DNA of 64,000 bases. It comes from Longitalea arenae (GTDB lineage: Bacteria > Bacteroidota > Bacteroidia > Chitinophagales > Chitinophagaceae). Both the position numbers and the translations under genes were made by a program. Below, piece by piece: positions 16,237-26,118 of this stretch. The notes below the pieces were generated by a model, which saw only the letters and a list, made by a program, of their open reading frames with translations, did not search any database and was not told the origin of the DNA. The stretch spans positions 1-64,000 of the forward strand of contig NZ_JAFFJX010000011.1 in NCBI RefSeq assembly GCF_016924755.1, given 5' to 3'. Numbering within the stretch: the stretch's first letter is position 1; every line of letters begins with the position of its first letter.

Positions 16237-16271
16237 AAAAAAAAGGGCAAGTAGAAACAAACCCTTTTTTC
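16237..16271 (-). terminator. Terminator downstream of the metalloprotease gene
   Basis: On the minus strand AAAAAAGGG pairs with CCCTTTTTTTT across a loop of about 15 bases, followed by an extended T-run. It is 55 bases after the protease stop and probably ends the whole SusC/SusD/protease transcript. Confidence 0.6.
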
Positions 16272-16325
16272 TGTAGACAAACTAATTGTCACTAGAGAAC
16301 CCTATTATAATACATAAGAACTTCA

Positions 16326-18854
16326 TCATTTTGGCTCAAGCGCTCGTATCAATCGTTCGTGCAGGTCTTTTAAATGGTCTGTTGAGGCAGCATCGGGGTT
16401 AAGCGTTATGGCGCGTTTAAGATCGGCCGCCAGTTGCCGCGCGTTGGCCTTCACTACAGAGCTGGCTTCATTTTCAGCAGGGATAGCCGTTTGACCCGGT
16501 GGCAGCAGGGTCAGCAGTTTAACAACATACGTTTTTTGCAGATTACGCCGGTTGAGGGAGATCGCCTTACCAGCAGCTAATTCAGAAAAAATGCCTTTTT
16601 TCAGATCGGCAAGCATCTCTCGGGCCGTATATGCTTTTACGGGCGCCTGCGCCTCCTGGATACCAAGGCGCAAAATATATTTTGCATCGAGCAACTGAAT
16701 AAGGATCGACCGCTGCACATTTTCAACACTGCTGAAGCTGGTTGATGTGAGATTGTATAATTGTTCATTGCGCAGCCATTCGGGCGTAGCAAACAGTTCC
16801 TTTTGCAAAAAGGCCATGGCGCGCTTTTGCTTTTCTTTGGGCACAAAGCTATATACATCGCCCGCTTGTTCAACCGTTTTTGGTGTTGTAAGCACACCGC
16901 CAATGTTCATGAGCACATGCCCCATGTACCGTTGGAACTGGCGTACCAATTCTTCATACATTTCGCCTGCCCGGGTATAATCTTCATCGGGCTCCTGCGT
17001 CCATTTAATAAGATTGGGAATTATTCTTTTCAGATTTTTGATCCCATAGGCGCTGGCCAGCATGGCATCATCGCCCAGGTCTTCGTTCTGGTTCCGGGGA
17101 TCGAGGGCTGTAGTGGGCTCGCCCTGTACAGCTTCGATCCCGAAAAAGTATTGCGGGCCTTCTTTTAATTTATTGACGATCCATTTATTCAAAATACTTT
17201 TTTCCTCGGCCGCAGTTTTGTTACCGGGTATCATGCGGTAACCCCATTCGATCGCCCATTTGTCGTAGTCGCCAATGCGGGGGAAGATCCCCTTTGCAGT
17301 AATATGATCTTCCGGCTGGGCTACATAATTGAAGCGGGCATAATCCATAATGGAGGGCGTATGGCCATGCGCTTCCACCCATTTTTTATCGCGCAGCTTC
17401 TCCACAGGCACAGTAGATGAAGCGCCCCAGTTGTGCCGCAAGCCCAGCGTATGACCAACCTCGTGGGAAGAAACAAAACGGATCAGCTCACCCATCAGGG
17501 AATCGTTGAAATGCGGCTTGTTGGCCCGGGGATCAATAGCGCCCGCCTGGATGAAATACCACTTGTACAAAATGTCCATAACATTATGATACCAGTTGAT
17601 ATGCGTTTCGAGTATTTCGCCGCTGCGCGGGTCTTTTACACTGGGGCCGCTGGCATTCGGAAAATCAGATGGTTTGTATACCAATGCAGAGTGCCGCGCA
17701 TCATCAATGCTCCAGGTGCTGTCTTCTTCTCTGGCAGGCGCTTCCCTGGCCATTATGGCATTTTTAAAACCAGCCTTTTCAAAAGCTGCCTGCCAGTCGT
17801 TCACCCCCTGAATGAGGTAAGGAACCCATTTTTTCGGCGTAAGCGGATCAATATAAATAATGATCGGCCTTTGTGGCTCCACCAGTTCACCGCGATTGTA
17901 TCTTTCAACATCTTCCGGCTTTGGTTCCAATCGCCAGCGCCAGATATTACTGATCTTTTTTACACCCTGCGGATTGGCATCGAAATCAACATAATCGGTT
18001 GGCCATAATCCGAAGAAACCCACCCGTGCATCGTATGGTCTTCCCTTCATCGGTTCTTTGGGAAGCAGCACGATAGAGTTGTTATATTCGAATGTAACGG
18101 GCGTTACCATTGTACTCCCTGGCTTGGGCATCCCGTATGTTTTTACAGTTTTAATTTCTATATTCATCGGAAAGGCCCTGATGGTATCGATATAACTTCT
18201 GTCGGGCAGTACAGCACCCAGGTTGGTATACCCTTTCAGGTCGCTGAGATAACCAAACACCGCATTATCGCTGTTCAGATAATCAGTCACATCGATCACC
18301 GTTGCATTCTTTTCCTTGTTGACCGTTTTAACGGGGAAGGATGCATAAATGGGTTGAATATTATTGCTCTCTACCAGCTTCGACAAGCCGTTTGCTGAAC
18401 TGTCGCCTGACCGTTCCCTGTAAGAGACCATCTTCAGCATGATCTTATTATTTGGCGCTTTTTCGAAACGGATCACACTCTCCCCTATCCAGTCGCCGGA
18501 ATAGCTCATCAAGCGATTCAGGGGATGCCGGAACTGGGAGGAAGAACGCGATATGCGGTTAACGGTTAACAGATCACGGCCCAGGATGGAATCGGGCAAT
18601 TCAAATAAACAGCGGTCATCTATCTTATGCACATTGAAGAACCCGGTAGCCGTTTTAGCATCGGCGGTAATTATATCTTTATATGGCTTGAGGGCATCCG
18701 GTTTAGGCAATGTTTTCAGTAAAGCAGCTGCAGTGTCAGCCTTTTTGCTTTTGGCGGTGTCGGCTTTCGGCGCTTTTTGCGCAATGGCTGAAAGCCCCAG
18801 GACACATAAACAACAGACCAGTAAAGGAAGCTTTTTGTTGATATCCGTAAACAT
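16326..18854 (-). CDS. Secreted zinc metalloprotease (DUF5117/DUF5118 type)
   Basis: An 842-residue exported protein with a signal peptide (LPLLVCCLCVLGLSAIA) and a Lys/Ala-rich early stretch. The metzincin-type zinc site is HEVGHTLGLRHN (His464, His468, His474, catalytic Glu465). A later SIMDYARFNY supplies a Met-turn candidate (Met503). The flanks match the DUF5117 and DUF5118 regions common in Bacteroidota and Proteobacteria peptidases. It is the last gene of a minus-strand block: SusD ends 88 bases upstream. The neighbourhood suggests it trims a proteinaceous substrate for the SusC/SusD importer. The substrate is unknown. Confidence 0.92.
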   Translation of the reverse strand: MFTDINKKLPLLVCCLCVLGLSAIAQKAPKADTAKSKKADTAAALLKTLPKPDALKPYKDIITADAKTATGFFNVHKIDDRCLFELPDSILGRDLLTVNRISRSSSQFRHPLNRLMSYSGDWIGESVIRFEKAPNNKIMLKMVSYRERSGDSSANGLSKLVESNNIQPIYASFPVKTVNKEKNATVIDVTDYLNSDNAVFGYLSDLKGYTNLGAVLPDRSYIDTIRAFPMNIEIKTVKTYGMPKPGSTMVTPVTFEYNNSIVLLPKEPMKGRPYDARVGFFGLWPTDYVDFDANPQGVKKISNIWRWRLEPKPEDVERYNRGELVEPQRPIIIYIDPLTPKKWVPYLIQGVNDWQAAFEKAGFKNAIMAREAPAREEDSTWSIDDARHSALVYKPSDFPNASGPSVKDPRSGEILETHINWYHNVMDILYKWYFIQAGAIDPRANKPHFNDSLMGELIRFVSSHEVGHTLGLRHNWGASSTVPVEKLRDKKWVEAHGHTPSIMDYARFNYVAQPEDHITAKGIFPRIGDYDKWAIEWGYRMIPGNKTAAEEKSILNKWIVNKLKEGPQYFFGIEAVQGEPTTALDPRNQNEDLGDDAMLASAYGIKNLKRIIPNLIKWTQEPDEDYTRAGEMYEELVRQFQRYMGHVLMNIGGVLTTPKTVEQAGDVYSFVPKEKQKRAMAFLQKELFATPEWLRNEQLYNLTSTSFSSVENVQRSILIQLLDAKYILRLGIQEAQAPVKAYTAREMLADLKKGIFSELAAGKAISLNRRNLQKTYVVKLLTLLPPGQTAIPAENEASSVVKANARQLAADLKRAITLNPDAASTDHLKDLHERLIRALEPK

Positions 18855-18886
18855 GAATTTTTGTCTTTATAAAATGATATGGCAAT

Positions 18887-18898
18887 GCATTCGAATGC
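18887..18898. repeat. 12-base perfect palindrome between susD and protease genes
   Basis: GCATTCGAATGC is a perfect palindrome 33 bases upstream of the protease start. A second weaker inverted pair (ATGGT/ACCAT) lies about ten bases away. It could be an operator or a short mRNA hairpin that separates expression of the protease. Confidence 0.4.
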
Positions 18899-18942
18899 TA
18901 ACGCGCTATGGTATTTAAACCATGATATGGAAGTCTCATCAA

Positions 18943-20406
18943 TTATTGATAACCAAAAGTTTGTTCAAGCCGGGGATTGTTTTGTATATCCGAGAGCGGG
19001 ATGGGCCACCATGCTTTATAACTGATCCAGTTACCGCCCCTGGTTGCACTGATCTTCGTCATCAGGGGGTCGAGCATACCCGTACGGCGCAGATCGAAAT
19101 AGCGGTGGCCCGACTCTGCAAAAAACTCTACCCGCCGTTCTCTTTGAATGGCGCCCATTATTTCCGCCTGGGTGCCAGCGGTGGAAGCCGGCAAACCAGC
19201 CCTGGTGCGAACAGCATTGAGGTCGGCCAGCGCGCCAGTAAGATCATTCAGTTTTGTTCTGGCTTCAGCCCTGATGAGGTATTGTTCTGCCAGGCGCAGC
19301 ATCACCACAGTTTCCTGGGCGGTGGTGTAATTGCCATTGGCCTTGTATTTATGGGCAAAATAATATACGGCTGCGGGCGTAGATGCGCTGGCCGGCACCG
19401 AATCAATACCCACCCAATGGGTATAACGCAGATCATTGGGCTCAAATGCCTTCACCAGCGAATCACTCAACGCTACCGAAACAAATGCCGCTATTGGCGT
19501 TCTGCCTTTGGGGATAATATAGGTATGAACATCTTTCACTTTGTAGTTAGTCGTTGCGTTCTGCACCGGCACAATGCCCCAGATGATCTCTTGTGAATTG
19601 ACTAAAAATGCCGACGCCGGTTGCACCAGCTGGTAAGTCGCATTGGCGATCACATTCCCGGCGCGATCAGCCGCATTTTGCCAGTCGCCCCTATACAGAT
19701 ATACCCGCGCCAGCAGGGCTTCAGCGGCAGAACGGTTGGGCCTTGACCTGTTGTTGTTTACAACGAGCCCGTTATTATCCCTGTATTGAACGCTTAACAA
19801 AGATTCCGCCTCCTGCAGATCAGCTATGATCTGGTTATATACATCATCCTGGGAGCTGCGGGCCAGGCCATTATTATGCAGGTAGTCTGAGCTTAATACC
19901 AGGGGTACGTCCCTATACATATTGGTAAGATAGAAATAGATCAACCCGCGAAGGAAATAAGCTTCCCCCAGCCACTGGTCCCTGTAAGTAAGATTGCCGG
20001 CCGGCGTTAGTCCTTCAATGGCCAGGTTAACCGAATACAGCTGTTTATACAAAGAGACCCAGGCGCTGGAAACATTGCCTAACGAACTGCTTACGCTGTT
20101 GGAATACAGGGCGATGTTGTTAACGTTGGCAGAGTAATTCGTAAATTCATCTCCATAGATGCCCGACAGATACGCTATGCCATTTGGCCCGTCAAAATTG
20201 CCCTGCAGGTACAAATTCACATATATGCTGTTCAAGGCAGCGGCCGAAGAATAATCATTTTCAAATACAGCACTGCCTGCTATGGAATTGATCGGTACAG
20301 GCACCTGAAGATATTTTTTACAACCCGCTGAAACCATCAGTAAAAGAAAGCAACAGCTTACTAATTTGCCCCGCAGCATGGATCTATATTGAAGTGGATG
20401 TTTCAT
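18943..20406 (-). CDS. SusD/RagB-family outer-membrane lipoprotein (pair 1)
   Basis: A 487-residue surface lipoprotein that caps a SusC barrel and binds its substrate. The signal peptide ends in a lipobox (SAGC, then KKYLQVP). SusD-like helices fill the N-terminal half (AAALNSIYVNLYLQ, WLGEAYFLRGLIYFYLTNMYRDVPLVLS), and the C-terminal RagB/SusD signature LRLAEQYLIRAEARTKLNDL is followed by the RERRVEFFAESGHRYFDLRRTG motif. It starts 12 bases after the SusC stop, so the two are cotranslated. Substrate unknown; the neighbouring protease suggests a protein or peptide. Confidence 0.95.
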   Translation of the reverse strand: MKHPLQYRSMLRGKLVSCCFLLLMVSAGCKKYLQVPVPINSIAGSAVFENDYSSAAALNSIYVNLYLQGNFDGPNGIAYLSGIYGDEFTNYSANVNNIALYSNSVSSSLGNVSSAWVSLYKQLYSVNLAIEGLTPAGNLTYRDQWLGEAYFLRGLIYFYLTNMYRDVPLVLSSDYLHNNGLARSSQDDVYNQIIADLQEAESLLSVQYRDNNGLVVNNNRSRPNRSAAEALLARVYLYRGDWQNAADRAGNVIANATYQLVQPASAFLVNSQEIIWGIVPVQNATTNYKVKDVHTYIIPKGRTPIAAFVSVALSDSLVKAFEPNDLRYTHWVGIDSVPASASTPAAVYYFAHKYKANGNYTTAQETVVMLRLAEQYLIRAEARTKLNDLTGALADLNAVRTRAGLPASTAGTQAEIMGAIQRERRVEFFAESGHRYFDLRRTGMLDPLMTKISATRGGNWISYKAWWPIPLSDIQNNPRLEQTFGYQ

Positions 20407-20418
20407 GATTCAATGATT

Positions 20419-23400
20419 TTAATAAGTGACGTTAATGCCCATGGTATACACCCGCAATGGCGGCATCCGGTTGGCCTGCATATTCTCCGGATCGAGGTTG
20501 TCATACTTTGAGATAGTATACAGGTTCTGTCCTGCTACGTATACTGACAAACCAGCCATTCGCGCCTTTTGCAGGAGCCTGGCGGGCAAGCGGTAACTAA
20601 AGCTCAGGTTCTGCAAACGTGCATAAGTGGCATTACTGTAGGCTCCTGTGCTATTCACGTAGAGGCCTTGTGTAAGACCAGCTACAGGCGAAGTACTTAC
20701 TTTAGGCACCCTGGTAACATCACCCGGTTTCCTCCACCGCTGATTGGAAATATCCAATGGATAATTGCCAACCTGGAAACCCATTGGCAGGCTGTTGAAT
20801 GCGAGGTATTCGGGCCCCATCCGGTTCGTTATTGTAACGGAGAAGTCCATACTGAAATTCTTATAGGTGAGCGAGTTCAGCACACCGCCATAATATTTGG
20901 GCGCGAGGTCAACGAAAGCAACCCTGTCTTTGACCGGGTCAAGCTGAACCGGACTGAGGAAAGGTGTAAATTCACCTCTCACGCCCTGGGCATTGTAAAA
21001 ATTGTGTGTTCCCGTGGCAGGGTCAACACCTGCATAATTGTACAACTTAATGCCAGTAATTGGTTTCCCGATCTCGTAGTTCACATTTGTGACCAGGTTC
21101 TCAATGCCTGGATAGGCTTTCAGTTTTGTACGTGGCAATGTCAGGTTGATGCGGGTGCTCCAGCTGAAATTCTTGTTACTGATATTTTTTGTATTGAGTG
21201 TTATCTCTGCTCCATAGCTGTGAATATTGGCCGGCGAATTAATGGTGAATGCGGTGAAGCCGGTAATACTGGCCAGGGGCTGGCTGGTTAACTGGTCGCC
21301 TACCCTGTTATGATAATACATGGCATCTATGTTGATCCGGCCTTTCAGCAGATCTATTGTAAGGCCGGCTTCCATATTCTTATTGGTTTCCCAATGCAGG
21401 TAAGGGTTCGCGAGATTTTGGGGGGTAAGCGAAATTCCACCTCCATACGAATTGGTGGAAAGCCCATAGGTATTGATGTAATTATAAGGACCAATGGAAC
21501 TTCCGCCCACCAATGCGTACCCTGCTTTCAGTTTCAGGAACCCTATGATGTTCTTCAGCGGTTCAAACCAGGGTTCTTCGCTAAGGATCCAGGCGCCGCT
21601 GACAGATCCGAAATTGCCGAACTGCTTATTATTTCCAAACACAGACGAACCATCACGGCGGCCGTTAAGGGCAAGAATGTACTTATCGGCCCAACGGAAA
21701 TTCAGAATGGCAAAAGCCCCAATGTATCGCCGGGGCAGGATCCTGTAAACGGTAGAAATATTGGCTGCGCTTGCATTGGCCGGACTCATCAGCAACTGAT
21801 CGGTAGGATAGCCATTGCCACTGATAAAGGTGGTGTGTTCTTCCGCATCGCGCAAACTGCCGCCGGCAGTAAGGCTCAGGCGGCCTTTGCCCCACAGTAA
21901 CTGATTGTATTCAACCCGGGGATCGGCGCTGAATGTTCGCAAGCGGTACTGGTTAACCGAACTGTAGGTTTGAGCGGTAGTAAAGGTTACCGGGTTAAAA
22001 AAAGAAGAAGGTTTGGCGGCAAACTCTTTTGCGGTCAACAGGTTAAACCCACCTGCCAGAATGAAGTTGAGCCCTTTTACAGGTGTAAAGGTCATACTGG
22101 TATTCGCCACCAGGTTATCGGTGGCATTACGATAAATAGAATTCAAGACAGCTGCCGGGTTGGTTGGATTGTTCTCCCAGTTCAACTTTCCGTCTTCCAG
22201 GAAAGGATAGGGCGCATTAGGCGCCATGGTCAAACCACCGGAGCCCACAAAATCAACTGGCACCATATCATCTACATTGGTAGAATAACTTCCCGATAAT
22301 ACGGCAAGGAACTTCCTGTCATTGGTGGCCGTATTGATGTTGAAGTTCATTCCACCTGCTCTTACCGATCCTTTACTTCGCTGTATGTTGCCAATGGTAC
22401 TGTAGTTGGCGCCCAATAAATAACTGGCATTGGATGATCCACCGGTATAAGTGGCGTTCAACCTTGTGGTAGGCGCTTTTTCACCCAGGAAGAAATCCTG
22501 CCAGTCTGTTGACTGGGTGGTATCCCAGGTACCATTAAGATCATAATCGATAGCACCCGGTGTTGATCCACCATTCGCCAGGGCACTGCGGCGCATCTCC
22601 AGGTATTGCTCCGTATTCATCATTTCCGGCATTTTACCTACCTGTGAAAAACCATAACTGGCATTGACGCTCACAGTTGGTTTACCGGCTTTTGCTTTTT
22701 TAGTGGTAATGAGAATAACGCCATAAGCGCCGCGGGACCCATATATAGCGGTAGCATCGGCCCCTTTTAATACATTAATGGACTCGATCAACGATGGATC
22801 GAGATAGTTCAGGGCATTGCCGAAAAATTTCGAATTGCCGAAAGGTGGGAAATTTTGCATGGGCAGATTACCAGAGGCAGGATATTCCACGCCATCGACA
22901 ATATATAAAGGTTGTCCGCCCTGCGGAATAATAGAAGGAGAAGTTCTGGCTGTGCCTGCGAGGGTATTCACACTCCGGATCTGCACCTGGAATGCACCGT
23001 TGGGCATGCCGGATGTTTCTGATATGAACATACCGGCCACCCTTCCCTGCAAGGCCTGCAGCACATTGGGCACGGGATTACGGGCAATCTCCTTTGAATT
23101 GATAGTAGTGATATCGCCGGTATTATATCGCATGCTGGTATTGGAATAGGCAATGGTTTGCACTTCATCGAGCACGCTTACCGCTTTCTTCATTACGATG
23201 AGCACACCGGTTATCTGACCGGGCACTTTTATTTCTTTTGCTACTTTTTCATATCCTATGAAAGATACTTCAAGTATGTAAATGCCATCTTCAAATTCGC
23301 CCAGCTTAAATTCACCTTTTTCATTAGTGACACCTATGTTCTTAAGCTTGCCTTTTTGTAAAATACGAATGGAAGCACCGGCCAGCTGTTCTCCACTTTC

Positions 23401-23847
23401 ACCTAACACCCGTCCGGTTATCCTCACCGGTGCCCACACAGGCACCTGCGGGGGAGCCTCAACAACAGGTGGAACCAGTTTAGCTTTTATCACCACGACA
23501 TTACCAATCACTTCGTACGAAAAGGGCCTGTCTTTAAAGCATTGGTCCAATACCTGCTTAAGACTTTTATTTTTTACAGTAATGGTAACCGGTGCTGCTG
23601 TTTGCAGCAGTTCTACCTTATAATAAAAGCTTACATTGGCCTGCTTCTCGATGGATTGCAGCACCTTTTCAATAGGTGCGTTCCGTTCGGAGAGCGTAAT
23701 GCTTTGCGCTTTTCCTTTTGCGGCAACCTGCAGGCAGGCGCCCAAAACCAGGATGGCGGTGAGTCTCATGATTTTTAGCAGTTTGTTGACCAAAGAATGG
23801 CCCGTTGCATCCCGCGCAAACGCGGGATCACAAAGTAAAATTGACAT
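20419..23847 (-). CDS. SusC/RagA TonB-dependent receptor with N-terminal STN signalling domain (pair 1)
   Basis: A 1142-residue outer-membrane importer. After an extended N-terminus and a hydrophobic signal (RLTAILVLGACLQVAAKG), an STN (secretin/TonB short N-terminal) domain fills about residues 49-121. A carboxypeptidase-regulatory-like beta domain follows at 142-228, then the TonB plug and the barrel. The C-terminal strand ends RVYTMGINVTY. An STN domain is the part that contacts FecR in trans-envelope signalling, and the FecR gene lies directly upstream. Barrel receptors without STN (pairs 2 and 3 here) lack that function. It is followed by SusD after 12 bases. The first ATG is kept because a roughly 26-residue lead before the signal helix is usual in this group. 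Confidence 0.95.
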   Translation of the reverse strand: MSILLCDPAFARDATGHSLVNKLLKIMRLTAILVLGACLQVAAKGKAQSITLSERNAPIEKVLQSIEKQANVSFYYKVELLQTAAPVTITVKNKSLKQVLDQCFKDRPFSYEVIGNVVVIKAKLVPPVVEAPPQVPVWAPVRITGRVLGESGEQLAGASIRILQKGKLKNIGVTNEKGEFKLGEFEDGIYILEVSFIGYEKVAKEIKVPGQITGVLIVMKKAVSVLDEVQTIAYSNTSMRYNTGDITTINSKEIARNPVPNVLQALQGRVAGMFISETSGMPNGAFQVQIRSVNTLAGTARTSPSIIPQGGQPLYIVDGVEYPASGNLPMQNFPPFGNSKFFGNALNYLDPSLIESINVLKGADATAIYGSRGAYGVILITTKKAKAGKPTVSVNASYGFSQVGKMPEMMNTEQYLEMRRSALANGGSTPGAIDYDLNGTWDTTQSTDWQDFFLGEKAPTTRLNATYTGGSSNASYLLGANYSTIGNIQRSKGSVRAGGMNFNINTATNDRKFLAVLSGSYSTNVDDMVPVDFVGSGGLTMAPNAPYPFLEDGKLNWENNPTNPAAVLNSIYRNATDNLVANTSMTFTPVKGLNFILAGGFNLLTAKEFAAKPSSFFNPVTFTTAQTYSSVNQYRLRTFSADPRVEYNQLLWGKGRLSLTAGGSLRDAEEHTTFISGNGYPTDQLLMSPANASAANISTVYRILPRRYIGAFAILNFRWADKYILALNGRRDGSSVFGNNKQFGNFGSVSGAWILSEEPWFEPLKNIIGFLKLKAGYALVGGSSIGPYNYINTYGLSTNSYGGGISLTPQNLANPYLHWETNKNMEAGLTIDLLKGRINIDAMYYHNRVGDQLTSQPLASITGFTAFTINSPANIHSYGAEITLNTKNISNKNFSWSTRINLTLPRTKLKAYPGIENLVTNVNYEIGKPITGIKLYNYAGVDPATGTHNFYNAQGVRGEFTPFLSPVQLDPVKDRVAFVDLAPKYYGGVLNSLTYKNFSMDFSVTITNRMGPEYLAFNSLPMGFQVGNYPLDISNQRWRKPGDVTRVPKVSTSPVAGLTQGLYVNSTGAYSNATYARLQNLSFSYRLPARLLQKARMAGLSVYVAGQNLYTISKYDNLDPENMQANRMPPLRVYTMGINVTY

Positions 23848-23924
23848 AACTTTGTCTAGTTTTGGGTTAATTGATAAAGCAGTCTTTAGCGAGATATTTG
23901 TTATATCAGGTTAACTCATTATGA

Positions 23925-23960
23925 CCTGGGTCGCCTTCCACGCGATCCGGGTTTTTTATT
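23925..23960. terminator. Hairpin with T-run between fecR and susC
   Basis: CCTGGGTCGC (23925-23934), loop CTTCCAC, GCGATCCGGG (23942-23951; two wobble pairs), then TTTTTTATT on the plus side. Adjacent is TTAACC-TGTCT-GGTTAA (about 23959-23975). The T-run is on the strand opposite to the genes, so a terminator role is not certain. It may be an mRNA processing or attenuating structure that separates the regulator from the transporter genes. Confidence 0.4.
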
Positions 23961-23976
23961 AACCTGTCTGGTTAAC

Positions 23977-25179
23977 TTATTTTGTAATGATGATCTTTTT
24001 ATTTTCTATCCGGAACTCAATACCACTGGCTTCTATGATCTTTAACATTTCACTGGCCATTACATTGCGCGGAATCTTTCCCCTGAAATGACCTTCCGGC
24101 ACCGGGCCCTCATACACCACTTCTACATCATACCAGCGCTCAACCTGTTTCATGACGGTTTTTATATCGGCATTGTTGAAACGGAACAAGCCATTCTTCC
24201 AGGCAAGGACTTCTTCTATATCGGGTGAATGGTCGATCGTCAATGGAGCATCCCCGGCGGCAATTGCCTGTTGCCCGGGTTTAAGGATGACTGATGCTGC
24301 TTTGCCGGTTGCCGGTTGGCGGCTGCTGACTTTTACCTTGCCTTCGATCAAGGTGATCTTTTTGGCCGGTTCATCTTCATAAGCATGCACATTGAAGTGC
24401 GTGCCCAATACCTGGATCTCCGCTCCGTTGGTTTGCACCTTAAATGGCTTGCTGGCATTACGCGCCACTTCCAGATACACTTCACCGGAGATGGATACTT
24501 TTCTTTCGTCACCGGTAAATGAAGTTGGATAGGTAACTGATGAAGCCGCATTCAGCCAAACCTTTGTACCGTCTGATAATGTCAGCTGGTACTGGCCGCC
24601 GCGCGGCGTACGCAGGGTGTTGTACAGGGGCTCGCTATTGCCCTCCCGGTTAGCCGGGAGGGAATATGCGAGTGAACCATCGCCCGATTTGCTGATCGTT
24701 GCTACTCCCTGCTGCGCCAATTTTCCATTGGCTGCATTGTCGAGAACAATGGTTGAATTGTCGGCCAATGTCAGAATGGCCTTGTTCCCGCCGGGTGAAA
24801 CATCTTTCTTGATAGTGACAGGCCTGGTTGGCAGCTTAGTTTCCCGGGTACGAATTAACCAAAATCCAGCTGCTCCCGTTATCAAAATAATGGAAGCAGC
24901 TACAGCAATGCGCATCCATCTTCTCTTCAAAGAGTACATTCCAATTACGGGTGTCTCATAGGCATGCGTTCCGGGTAATGCCAGGTTGGGCAGTGAATAT
25001 TTATCAGGGTGAACTTCCAGTCCATCCCAGGTTGTATTGAATAGTTGGGTGATCGCTTCTTCATTCGCCTCATCAACTGCACCCAGTTCATTGACCAGCA
25101 TTTCCAGCTCCTGTGGGCTACACTGGTTTTGGATGTATTTATTATACAGGTCATCAAGTTCTTCCTTACTTAGTGCCAT
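23977..25179 (-). CDS. FecR-family anti-sigma factor / signal transducer
   Basis: A 400-residue single-pass inner-membrane protein linking the SusC STN domain to the ECF sigma factor. The N-terminal cytosolic region (residues 1-85) includes an acidic sigma-binding part. One TM helix lies near 90-108 (IAVAASIILITGAAGFWLI). The periplasmic FecR domain has NTLRTPRGGQYQLTLSDGT and VWLNAASSVTYP, and a C-terminal DUF4974-type domain ends GLFRFNNADIKTVMKQVERW. Its gene lies 231 bases after the sigma gene and 129 bases before susC, in the order typical of ECF/FecR/SusC relays. Confidence 0.95.
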   Translation of the reverse strand: MALSKEELDDLYNKYIQNQCSPQELEMLVNELGAVDEANEEAITQLFNTTWDGLEVHPDKYSLPNLALPGTHAYETPVIGMYSLKRRWMRIAVAASIILITGAAGFWLIRTRETKLPTRPVTIKKDVSPGGNKAILTLADNSTIVLDNAANGKLAQQGVATISKSGDGSLAYSLPANREGNSEPLYNTLRTPRGGQYQLTLSDGTKVWLNAASSVTYPTSFTGDERKVSISGEVYLEVARNASKPFKVQTNGAEIQVLGTHFNVHAYEDEPAKKITLIEGKVKVSSRQPATGKAASVILKPGQQAIAAGDAPLTIDHSPDIEEVLAWKNGLFRFNNADIKTVMKQVERWYDVEVVYEGPVPEGHFRGKIPRNVMASEMLKIIEASGIEFRIENKKIIITK

Positions 25180-25410
25180 TACTTTTGTATTAAATTATAC
25201 CGCCCTCGCTACAGATACGCGCGGGCGATAAGAGAATACTAGTTCTCTTTAAAAAAATTTTATTAAATAAATGCTGCAGCTTGCGAGGCTTCCGGTTAGC
25301 AGTTTCCAACTGCCGGTGGCAGGTCGCAGATTTACCGGTTGCCGCCAATTGTTTAACACCTTTATGCTTTTGATTTTTGCCTTTTTGCCTTGATGCCTTT
25401 TAGTTATTAA
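25180..25410. other. 231-base gap between sigma factor and fecR genes
   Basis: Contains a small hairpin GCAGTT-TCC-AACTGC (25299-25313) extended by CCGG/CCGG, and short TGCCTTT-like runs near 25365-25400 that look like worn tandem repeats. No gene seen. Confidence 0.5.
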
Positions 25411-26013
25411 TTAGCCGAGCCTGCGATAGATACAGATCGCCAGGATAAGGCAGGCAAGGTCGGTGTGACTGGTGATGTAGTTCCGGATGAACTGAATAGC
25501 TTCTGTCATATGATTGCGCACCGTATTCTTGCTAATGCCCATTTGCAGGGCAATCTCCTCATAGCTTAAATGTTGTTCGCGGCTAAGGGTATAAGCCATG
25601 CGCTTTTGCTGGGGAAGTTGGTCTATGGCCTGCCGGTACAGTTTATTCAGCTCTTTTTGCAATAGTTCATCTTCATTCGTATTGCGCAAGGCCTCCATAT
25701 TGCTATACAGGTTTTGCTGAAGTTGCCGGTCGAGTTTTACCTTTCTGAAGAAACTGATGATATAGTTGTAGGTGATCTTTTTAATGTACGGGATGAGTGG
25801 ATACTCTGTATTGATCTGGTCCCTCTTTTCCCAAAGTTTTACAAACACTTCCTGGGTAGCCTCTTCTGCTATTTCCTTTGATTTGGTGAGTGTAAAAGCA
25901 AAGGCAAAGATCCGGTCTTTATACAGATCGTATATTTCTGAAAAAGCCTCGGCATCCCCATTAATAACCTGCAACAGCAATCCTTTTTCACTATATGATA
26001 CTTCAGGCTGCAC
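25411..26013 (-). CDS. ECF-type RNA polymerase sigma-70 factor
   Basis: A 200-residue extracytoplasmic-function sigma factor. Region 2 is AFSEIYDLYKDRIFAFAFTLTKSKEIAEEATQEVFVKLWEKR. Region 4 is a helix-turn-helix: LPQQKRMAYTLSREQHLSYEEIALQMGISKNTVRNHMTEA. No region 3, as expected. The downstream fecR and STN-containing susC indicate that it is released when the receptor is occupied, and that it then switches on the susC/susD/protease genes. A -7 box lies about 106 bases upstream. Confidence 0.96.
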   Translation of the reverse strand: MQPEVSYSEKGLLLQVINGDAEAFSEIYDLYKDRIFAFAFTLTKSKEIAEEATQEVFVKLWEKRDQINTEYPLIPYIKKITYNYIISFFRKVKLDRQLQQNLYSNMEALRNTNEDELLQKELNKLYRQAIDQLPQQKRMAYTLSREQHLSYEEIALQMGISKNTVRNHMTEAIQFIRNYITSHTDLACLILAICIYRRLG

Positions 26014-26118
26014 GGCTATTCCGGTATTTTTTCGTGTTTTTATATCAGGAATGTTTAGGTGATTGATCAGTCAGGAACAACTAATAATCAACAAGATAGT
26101 TTATAATAAATAATAATA

